From: an uncultured Prevotellaceae bacterium
GTDB lineage: Bacteria > Bacteroidota > Bacteroidia > Bacteroidales > Bacteroidaceae
Assembly (NCBI GenBank): GCA_945827465.1
Contig: CALZOH010000123.1
Location: forward strand, 1 to 9,734
Direction of reading: 5' to 3'
DNA length: 9,734 nucleotides
In this document: positions 1-4,936 of the stretch, in pieces
Layout of the letters: every line of letters starts with the position of its first letter
Numbering within the stretch: position 1 is the first letter of the stretch
Program-made: the position numbers and the translations under genes
The notes under the pieces: model-generated
Seen by the model: the letters and a program-made list of their open reading frames with translations, nothing else
Database searches by the model: none
What the model was told of the DNA's origin: nothing

Positions 1-63
1 TTGTCCACCCATCTATTTTCAATGCAAAATCACCATGCAAAATGTCCACGTGACCAAAATTGG

Positions 64-189
64 GGAGTGACTTTGCAAGTCTGCAAAAACGTCTCCGACG
101 CTGGAGGAGTGACTTTGCAAGTCTGCAAAACCTTCTCCGACGACGGGGGAGTGACTTTGCAAGCCTGCAAAACCTCTCCTGCCCTGGAG
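64..189. repeat. Three 42-bp tandem repeats with nested inverted repeats
   Basis: Units begin at 64, 106 and 148, each opening with GGAGTGACTTTGCAAG. The first 25 bases of each unit are almost identical; the last 17 vary. Each unit contains a dyad, TTTGCA-AGTC-TGCAAA (the AGTC is AGCC in unit 3), and the unit junctions carry a second one, CTCC...GGAG. The period is a multiple of three, so the plus strand stays open and would read GVTLQVCK-type 14-residue repeats, but I see no start, signal or domain that makes this a convincing protein. A direct repeat ATGCAAAAT lies just upstream (22-30 and 35-43). The block sits past the 3' end of the GH27 gene. The role is unknown: an intergenic repeat family or a fast-evolving small ORF are both possible. 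Confidence 0.85.
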
Positions 190-254
190 GGAATGAGGGG
201 AATCATGATGAAAGGCTCGCAGACAGATTCGGATGAATCGGACGCGAAATGCAG

Positions 255-1883
255 TTATTTGGATGTCGACACGGGATTATCGTGAGAATTGCCCGGATAG
301 ATTCTCATGAGCGCGACTCCGTGGGGAGCTACTTCCGTATCGAATCTTTCGGAATCTTTCACCCAGGCAACATCTTTCTGACGCCATACGTCACGCACGG
401 TCTGATTGCCGCGAATACCCAAAGAACGAGGGATGAATCCAATAGTCAGTGGTTGCGCACTAATATTGAACATGGCAACGGCCATACTTCCGTCTTCAAG
501 GTGCTTGACATAGGTGACATAGTCCTTACGAATATAATAGGGATAAGCCTGAATGCCCAGAGGATCTTGGTTGATATCATTCACTTCATTATTGCAAAGC
601 AGACTGATGGTGAAGTCGTCCAATTGCGACATATCGCATCCTATCAACAAGGGAGAGGCAAGCATGGCCCAAAGCGTCATGTGAGTGTATTGCTCATCGG
701 GAGTCAAACGGGTGTAATGAAGATGGGGCCCCCAACCTACCATACCCAACACGAGCATGTCGGCATCGGCCCAATGCCCCGGACGATTGAAAGCCAACCA
801 ACGGTCTTGCCCTTCAAATCCGATGGAATAAATGCTCTTCCAATTGTCGCGAATATCGCCCGTTGTTCTCCAGCAGTTGCACTTTTCCATCCATACAGGG
901 GCATCACCATAAGGGGCCGTGTTGGAGAGGCTATACACAATGTCGCGCTTCAGGCTCCTGAGGGCTTCAAACATTTCGGTAGTGTTGTAACAATCGTTGG
1001 GAAACCAATCGTATTTAAGATAATCAACTCCCCACTCTTCCCATTGTTTGGCATCTTGTCGCGCAAAGGAATAAGGGGCATGATGGTAGTGTTCTCGGCG
1101 CACCGTATTGCCCGTAGTGTCATCGGGCGTAACATATTTGTAGTTGGCATTGTGTTTTCCTTCTTGAATCCACTCATAAATACCTTCTGGATTATTACAC
1201 TGAGAACCGATGTGCCCTGCATAGGTGCCCAACCAAGGACCGGAATAAATGCCCAATTTCAGGCCCATATCATGAAGGTCGTCGGCCAGTTTCTTCATAT
1301 CGGGAAACTTCCGATTTGACTGGATGCCATTAAACTTGCCACCTCTGATGCCTTGCCAACCGTCGTCGATGTTGATATACGACCATCCATAATGAACCAG
1401 ACCTTTGTCAACCATTGCTCGGGCAGAACTCATCACCTTGTCTTGACTCACGCTGTTTCCCCAGCAGTTCCAACTGTTCCACCCCATGGGAGGCGTAAGG
1501 GCGATTTCATCACCGACCACAATACGGAGGTCTCGCTCAGCCTTTCCCCATTGATTGGTGGCATATAATTTAACGTGATATGTCCCTCTTTTCTTCACGG
1601 TACCGCGAATATAACCGGTCTCCTTGTCTACTTTCAGTCCCTTAGGAAGACCTTCAGCCGAAAAAGCCATGGGCCGTTCTCCCGTGGCAGCAATATTATA
1701 GAGGAATGGCGAACCGGGACGAACACCAAACACCTTGGCACTGTTAATACGCGGAGATTTAGGTGCCGGAGGCGTAAGGATATACTGAGAATAATCAACA
1801 GATGCTGATGGAGCAGTCACTTGAGCCGAAGACCACAGACAGCTCATGCAGACAAGACTAAGGATAAAATAAGAACGCTTCAT
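255..1883 (-). CDS. Secreted GH27 family glycosidase, probable alpha-galactosidase
   Basis: A 542-residue secreted retaining glycosidase of family GH27, probably releasing terminal alpha-linked galactose from plant or host glycans in the periplasm or outside the cell. The N-terminus (1-20, ending SSA|Q) looks like a cleavable signal peptide. Residues about 45-122 resemble a putative Ig-like domain (GLPKGLKVDKETG, YIRGTV). The GH27 barrel starts at TPPMGWNSWNCWG (130-142), followed by INIDDGW (170-176). The expected nucleophile is D292 in YLKYDW and the acid/base is D343 in RTTGDIRDNW; RPGHWADADML (367-377) is another family landmark. About 45 residues (roughly 228-275) are inserted between the GIYSG strand and the nucleophile strand, and the residues after the nucleophile are WFPND rather than the NC or GC common in alpha-galactosidases. 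A C-terminal beta-domain follows from about 445. The gene is monocistronic, behind the terminator of the lipoprotein gene. The family is secure; substrate is inferred, and relatives acting on other sugars exist in GH27. Confidence 0.93.
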   Translation of the reverse strand: MKRSYFILSLVCMSCLWSSAQVTAPSASVDYSQYILTPPAPKSPRINSAKVFGVRPGSPFLYNIAATGERPMAFSAEGLPKGLKVDKETGYIRGTVKKRGTYHVKLYATNQWGKAERDLRIVVGDEIALTPPMGWNSWNCWGNSVSQDKVMSSARAMVDKGLVHYGWSYINIDDGWQGIRGGKFNGIQSNRKFPDMKKLADDLHDMGLKLGIYSGPWLGTYAGHIGSQCNNPEGIYEWIQEGKHNANYKYVTPDDTTGNTVRREHYHHAPYSFARQDAKQWEEWGVDYLKYDWFPNDCYNTTEMFEALRSLKRDIVYSLSNTAPYGDAPVWMEKCNCWRTTGDIRDNWKSIYSIGFEGQDRWLAFNRPGHWADADMLVLGMVGWGPHLHYTRLTPDEQYTHMTLWAMLASPLLIGCDMSQLDDFTISLLCNNEVNDINQDPLGIQAYPYYIRKDYVTYVKHLEDGSMAVAMFNISAQPLTIGFIPRSLGIRGNQTVRDVWRQKDVAWVKDSERFDTEVAPHGVALMRIYPGNSHDNPVSTSK

Positions 1884-1891
1884 ACGAAATG

Positions 1892-1925
1892 CAAATTTAA
1901 AAGAAAATTATGGGTTACAAAATTA
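1892..1925 (-). promoter_or_regulatory. Candidate promoter(s) for the GH27 gene
   Basis: Two Bacteroidetes-type -7 motifs are present on the minus strand. TAATTTTG (1925-1918) would give a leader of about 30 nt, like the other promoters here, but has no clear -33 box. TAAATTTG (1899-1892), followed by C, has a TTTG box 18 nt upstream (1921-1918) but would leave a leader of only about 5 nt. They overlap, so at most one is likely to be the main promoter; sequence alone does not decide. Confidence 0.4.
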
Positions 1926-1959
1926 ACCAATTCCATTAGGTTAAGCAGTCCCATCCATT

Positions 1960-1995
1960 AAAAAATCCGCAACTCCCTATCATGGATATTGCGGA
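1960..1995 (-). terminator. Intrinsic terminator of the DUF4369 lipoprotein gene
   Basis: On the minus strand TCCGCAA (1995-1989) pairs perfectly with TTGCGGA (1972-1966). Inside the loop TATC/GATA (1988-1985 with 1981-1978) can extend the helix past a 5-nt bulge. Six U residues follow (1965-1960). It lies 31 bases after the lipoprotein stop codon and separates that gene from the GH27 gene. Confidence 0.75.
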
Positions 1996-2025
1996 AATCA
2001 ATCATATTTATTGTTCTCAGAAATC

Positions 2026-2760
2026 TCAATAATCACCTAACGTCTCTTCTGAGTAGTGATTCAACTGCAAATACTGCATATTCGATTCGGCCGCTCTCAG
2101 ATAACCTTGCACGAATGGAAGGCGATGAAACGCAGGGGACGTCTCTTTTAAGATTCTCTTGATTTGCGACGTCATAATGGGATAAGGATATTGACTGCAC
2201 AATACCATGAAGAAGGTTGTGCCCAAAATATTCCGATTATTCTCAATGATGAAGTCTGTTTCGAGTTTCTCAAGTTTAGAATACAGTTCATCGGCTTTCC
2301 CTGCCAGTTTCTTATGCACCTTACGGGGGTCGTGGCCGGTCAAAATGAGGTGAGCTTCACGGTTCGAGAGTTCTACGATTTGTGTTTCCAACTGACTTTT
2401 CTGTTCCAGATAGCGATAGAGTTTGTTATTGAGCGAACCACCACTGACACGCTGCTCCAAGTTATTTAACTTGATGTTGAGATTGGCATTTTCAAGCACG
2501 ATTGGCATGATGCTTTCGTTGTCCATGAATAATTCACCCATGCTGGTAGAGTCAATCATACCCATAAAGTTGAATTTACCGTGAATGACTTCGCAAGAGT
2601 CGAGATTATGCAGTTGGTCGTTGTTGGTAAACACTTTCAGATAGAGCATACGGCCATCAAGCGCCTGAATAGATGAATCGCCGCTAATATTGTATTCAGA
2701 CTTACAAGCATACAACATTAGCGCGAGCAACATTATAAAAGGACTAAATGACTTTAGCAT
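2026..2760 (-). CDS. DUF4369-type lipoprotein
   Basis: A 244-residue predicted lipoprotein: a hydrophobic signal is followed by the lipobox LYAC with the lipidated cysteine at C19. Residues about 22-110 match the DUF4369 pattern, a beta-rich domain found at the N-terminus of Bacteroidetes thiol-disulfide isomerase-like proteins (the LDGRMLYLKVF, LDSCEVIHGKFNFMG and PIVLENANLNIKL segments). Residues about 112-172 are charged and helical, probably coiled coil (YLEQKSQLETQIVEL, ADELYSKLEKLETDF), followed by a conserved-looking ENNRNILGTTFF stretch. The thioredoxin domain that usually follows is absent: there is no CxxC motif and the protein ends after another 70 residues. It therefore belongs to the short, non-redox version, with unknown function in the envelope. 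It is flanked by its own candidate promoter and terminator, so it is probably transcribed alone. The domain call rests on remembered pattern, not a search. Confidence 0.85.
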   Translation of the reverse strand: MLKSFSPFIMLLALMLYACKSEYNISGDSSIQALDGRMLYLKVFTNNDQLHNLDSCEVIHGKFNFMGMIDSTSMGELFMDNESIMPIVLENANLNIKLNNLEQRVSGGSLNNKLYRYLEQKSQLETQIVELSNREAHLILTGHDPRKVHKKLAGKADELYSKLEKLETDFIIENNRNILGTTFFMVLCSQYPYPIMTSQIKRILKETSPAFHRLPFVQGYLRAAESNMQYLQLNHYSEETLGDY

Positions 2761-2789
2761 GAAACTCAGTAATTGAACTTATTCGGTCG

Positions 2790-2797
2790 CAAATATA
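2790..2797 (-). promoter_or_regulatory. Candidate -7 element for the lipoprotein gene
   Basis: TATATTTG, followed by C, matches the Bacteroidetes -7 consensus TAnnTTTG and would place the transcript start about 26 nt before the ATG at 2760. No clear TTTG box is seen 19-21 nt upstream. Further up, CCATTA/TAATGG (2824-2829 and 2837-2842) forms a dyad with a 7-nt loop that could be an operator, though nothing else supports that. The rest of the 169-base gap (2761-2929) is A/T-rich with no gene. Confidence 0.45.
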
Positions 2798-2929
2798 AGA
2801 ACAAATTCTAAGATGTATTGTAGCCATTAGTGCAAATAATGGATTTTCAACGTTATTTTACTAAAATGCAAAAGAATATTATCGCCCACGGAAATGATTC
2901 ATTGACCCCCGTTTGTTGCATGATAGGAA

Positions 2930-3304
2930 TTAGCGCTGCTCTTTCTTTAACTCTACGGGGATGCGAAAGGAGGTGTAGAGTTCAAAGATAGCGGCAACGG
3001 TGAGTGTTACGATCCATTCGTTACGGGTGGTATAGGGCAAATGGAATTGGCTACCGATGAGCAACGCAGCCGTTACGAGCAAAAAGATGCTGCCAAGCAC
3101 TTGCTGCATTCTTAAACGCTTGATGACCATGTTGCGTCCTTCGTAACCGGCTACGAACTGCATGGAAGAGAAACACAGCGCTCCCACCCCGAAGACGTAA
3201 GGGGCAAACGAGAGACGGGGTATCCACATCATGATACCTAACAGCAACAGTATGCCACCGGCTTGGAAGATCAGATTTTGAATTGTATTCAGTTGTTTCA
3301 TCAT
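2930..3304 (-). CDS. Small four-helix inner-membrane protein
   Basis: A 124-residue integral membrane protein of a kind common in Bacteroidales but, as far as I know, uncharacterised. Four hydrophobic segments are visible: about 10-28, 33-53, 67-87 and 97-113. The basic loop between helices 2 and 3 (GRNMVIKRLRMQ) and the basic tail (ELKKEQR) predict both termini in the cytoplasm. Two ATG codons stand in tandem at the start; the first overlaps the TAA of the upstream division gene by one base (TAATG), so translation is probably coupled and the second ATG (3301-3299) is an equally possible start. No catalytic motif is apparent. Co-transcription with an FtsB/DivIC-like gene suggests, but does not show, a role near the divisome or envelope. 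Confidence 0.85.
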   Translation of the reverse strand: MMKQLNTIQNLIFQAGGILLLLGIMMWIPRLSFAPYVFGVGALCFSSMQFVAGYEGRNMVIKRLRMQQVLGSIFLLVTAALLIGSQFHLPYTTRNEWIVTLTVAAIFELYTSFRIPVELKKEQR

Positions 3305-3597
3305 TACTCTATTACGAAAACATCTTCGTTGGGTTTCTTCATATAATACTTCTCTCGCGCCACCTTTTCCATGGCCTTCGGATTCTTATCCAACTCCTTT
3401 ACCAAGCGCGTATCGCGTTTGTATTGGTTTTGGTAGTGCCTGATTTGTTTCTTCAGTTCCTTGATTTCCTGTTTTTGGGTGTAGAGGTGATAGAAGCTAT
3501 TCGTATCGACAAATCCGACGATGCTGACAAAAAACAGAATGGCCACGATGTAGCGGTGGCGAACGATGAACGACCAAATCTTTGAGAGAATTGACAT
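3304..3597 (-). CDS. FtsB/DivIC-family septum formation initiator protein
   Basis: A 97-residue bitopic membrane protein of the FtsB/DivIC (septum formation initiator) family, which joins FtsL- and FtsQ-like partners to activate septal cell-wall synthesis. It has a short basic cytoplasmic N-terminus, one membrane helix at about 15-32, a coiled coil at about 38-70 (KQEIKELKKQIRHYQNQYK), and the family's C-terminal motif with REKYYMKKPNEDVFVI (81-96). The frame stays open upstream to 3675, but the ATG at 3597 is preferred: it gives the usual family length, and a good promoter lies at 3658-3628, between the two possible starts, so the longer form would begin before the promoter. Its stop overlaps the start of the next gene by one base. 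Confidence 0.9.
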   Translation of the reverse strand: MSILSKIWSFIVRHRYIVAILFFVSIVGFVDTNSFYHLYTQKQEIKELKKQIRHYQNQYKRDTRLVKELDKNPKAMEKVAREKYYMKKPNEDVFVIE

Positions 3598-3627
3598 ACT
3601 GAGAAGCGTTGAAGACGAAAACCTATG

Positions 3628-3658
3628 CAAAGATACTTCTTTCAGATGAGTTACCAAT
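3628..3658 (-). promoter_or_regulatory. Promoter of the FtsB/DivIC-like gene pair
   Basis: On the minus strand ATTG (3658-3655) is followed after 19 nt by TATCTTTG (3635-3628), then C: a good match to the Bacteroidetes TTTG-N19-21-TAnnTTTG promoter. The predicted leader to the ATG at 3597 is about 27 nt. This makes the division pair an independent unit, not just the tail of the queCF operon. Confidence 0.65.
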
Positions 3659-3692
3659 ATAGAATAAGCGCTCAAATCTAACGGGGAGCGCC

Positions 3693-4157
3693 CTATCCCT
3701 TCAAATCATGGTTCATCATCCGATAGCGGGCCAGTTCTTCGTATTGCGTACCGGGACGCCCGTAATTGGCGTAAGGATAAATGCTGATACCTCCACGGGG
3801 AGTGAAGATGCCCGTTACTTCAATATACTTAGGGTTCATCAGACGGATAAGGTCTTTCATGATGATGTTGATACAATCTTCATGAAAGTCTCCGTGATTT
3901 CTGAAGCTGAAAAGATAGAGTTTCAAACTCTTGCTCTCTACCATTTTTTGATCGGGCAAATAGGAAATTCTGATTTCGGCAAAGTCTGGTTGTCCCGTAA
4001 TGGGGCACAGAGACGTAAACTCCAGGCAATTGAAACGCACCCAATAGTCGTTGTCAGGATGTTTGTTGTCGAACGTTTCCAACACGTCGGGGGCATAGTC
4101 TGTGCGATAGTCGGTTTTGTGCCCCAGCGATTTCAGTCCTTCGTCTTGTCTATTCAT
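3693..4157 (-). CDS. queF: QueF, NADPH-dependent 7-cyano-7-deazaguanine (preQ0) reductase
   Basis: Reduces the nitrile of preQ0 to the aminomethyl group of preQ1, the last free-base step of queuosine synthesis, in the cytoplasm. At 154 residues it is the short, unimodular (YkvM-like) type. The catalytic pair is visible in FTSLCPITGQPDF: C51, which forms the thioimide with the substrate, and D58. The family signature ESKSLKLYLFSFRNH (74-88) follows, with FHED (91-94) carrying the conserved His-Glu of the substrate site. The ATG at 4155-4157 lies inside the end of queC, an 8-nt overlap, so the two are translated from one message and catalyse the synthesis and then the reduction of preQ0. After the stop only a weak GCGCT/AGCGC hairpin (3668-3691) is seen, so some read-through into the division genes is possible. 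Confidence 0.97.
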   Translation of the reverse strand: MNRQDEGLKSLGHKTDYRTDYAPDVLETFDNKHPDNDYWVRFNCLEFTSLCPITGQPDFAEIRISYLPDQKMVESKSLKLYLFSFRNHGDFHEDCINIIMKDLIRLMNPKYIEVTGIFTPRGGISIYPYANYGRPGTQYEELARYRMMNHDLKG

Positions 4158-4848
4158 ATACTAAATCTTTAAAGTCTTTTCCTTCGGCTTTTTGCTGCAG
4201 GTAACTCTCCAATCCCTCCCGGCGCAAGCGGCAAGACGGACAGTGTCCGCACCCATCGCCGGGCACTCCGTTGTAGCAGGTTACGGTTCCTTCTCTCACC
4301 ACATCGAGTACGCCGAGTTGGTCGGCCATTGCCCACGTTTCGCACTTGTCAAGCCACATTAACGGTGTGTGAATGACGAATTGCTCGTCCATGGCCAGAT
4401 TGAGCGTTACGTTCAGACTCTTGACAAAGGCGTCCCGGCAATCGGGATAACCACTGTAGTCGGTTTGTGATACACCTGTCACCAGGTGGTTAATGCCTCG
4501 CTCGCGTGCATAGACAGCTGCCACGCTGATGAAAAACAGGTTGCGGCCTGGTACGAAGGTATTAGGGAATGAGTCAGCCGGTTTTTCCTGATCCATTTCT
4601 ATGGTTGGGTTAGTGAGTGAGTTCTGGCCGAGACGACTGATGAACGATACGTCCATCACATCGAAAGCAACACCGGCCTCGCGGGCTATCTTCTTGGCAT
4701 ATTCTACCTCAATCACATGTTTCTGACCATAGGTAAAGGTGAGGGCATATACTTCTTTGAAATGGCGTTTGGCCCAAAAGAGGCAAGTGGTGGAGTCCTG
4801 TCCGCCGCTATATACCACTAAGGCTTTTTCTCTATTAACTGCTTGCAT
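4150..4848 (-). CDS. queC: QueC, 7-cyano-7-deazaguanine (preQ0) synthase
   Basis: Converts 7-carboxy-7-deazaguanine to preQ0 using ATP and ammonia, in the cytoplasm. The 232-residue protein opens with the PP-loop nucleotide-binding motif VVYSGGQDSTT (11-21). Family segments FTYGQKH (38-44), FVPGRN (98-103) and VSQTDYSGYPDCR (126-138) are present. The C-terminal zinc site is complete: C191, C200, C203 and C206 (GCGHCPSC). The open frame extends ten codons further to a TTG at 4878, but the ATG at 4848 is preferred because it puts the PP-loop at the usual distance from the start and because the TTG falls within the candidate -7 promoter element. queF follows with an 8-nt overlap. The other pathway genes (queD, queE, folE) are not in this window. 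Confidence 0.97.
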   Translation of the reverse strand: MQAVNREKALVVYSGGQDSTTCLFWAKRHFKEVYALTFTYGQKHVIEVEYAKKIAREAGVAFDVMDVSFISRLGQNSLTNPTIEMDQEKPADSFPNTFVPGRNLFFISVAAVYARERGINHLVTGVSQTDYSGYPDCRDAFVKSLNVTLNLAMDEQFVIHTPLMWLDKCETWAMADQLGVLDVVREGTVTCYNGVPGDGCGHCPSCRLRREGLESYLQQKAEGKDFKDLVYE

Positions 4849-4875
4849 AATGATTCTTGTTTGTCTAATCGGATG

Positions 4876-4907
4876 CAAACTTAAAAAAGTTATTCGACAT
4901 AGCCAAG
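4876..4907 (-). promoter_or_regulatory. Promoter of the queC-queF operon
   Basis: CTTG (4907-4904), a 20-nt spacer and TAAGTTTG (4883-4876) followed by C match the Bacteroidetes promoter pattern. The predicted leader to the ATG at 4848 is about 24 nt, too short for a preQ1 riboswitch. The -33 box sits inside the hairpin proposed as terminator of the upstream gene. Confidence 0.6.
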
Positions 4908-4934
4908 TCCGCTACGGTTCTGACACTTCGGCTA
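4883..4934 (-). terminator. Possible terminator of the PA14/GH-A-like gene
   Basis: On the minus strand TAGCC-g-AAGT (4934-4925) pairs with ACTT-GGCTA (4908-4900), a 9-bp stem with one bulge and a 16-nt loop. A run of six U (4888-4883) comes only 11 nt after the stem, so this is an imperfect intrinsic terminator. It begins 2 bases after the stop codon of the large gene. Confidence 0.35.
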
Positions 4935-4936
4935 CG

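Noticed and set aside
134..143. Not used as a genomic locus (residue range of FolD): PCTP motif replaced by PCFISATPKG
   Set aside because: I considered it as a functional anomaly of FolD, but all other catalytic motifs are intact and I believe this expanded form is ordinary in Bacteroidetes.
226..239. GATTC-GGAT-GAATC hairpin as terminator of the GH27 gene
   Set aside because: The stem is only 5 bp and no U-run follows on the minus strand; no convincing terminator is visible for this gene.
1..285. Open frame through the tandem repeats encoding a 94-residue peptide
   Set aside because: It starts with TTG at the window edge, is made largely of the 42-bp repeats, overlaps the GH27 3' end and shows no signal, membrane segment or known domain. 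The open frame follows from the repeat period being divisible by three.
249..1319. Long plus-strand open frame (356 codons)
   Set aside because: It is entirely antisense to the well-supported GH27 gene and has no recognisable domain; it is a shadow of that gene's codon pattern.
3598..3675. 26-codon N-terminal extension of the FtsB/DivIC-like protein
   Set aside because: The best promoter is at 3658-3628, downstream of the extension's start codon, and the shorter form has the usual family topology and length.
4849..4875. preQ1 riboswitch upstream of queC
   Set aside because: The predicted leader is only about 24 nt and has no H-type pseudoknot pattern with an A-rich tail; there is no room for an aptamer plus expression platform.
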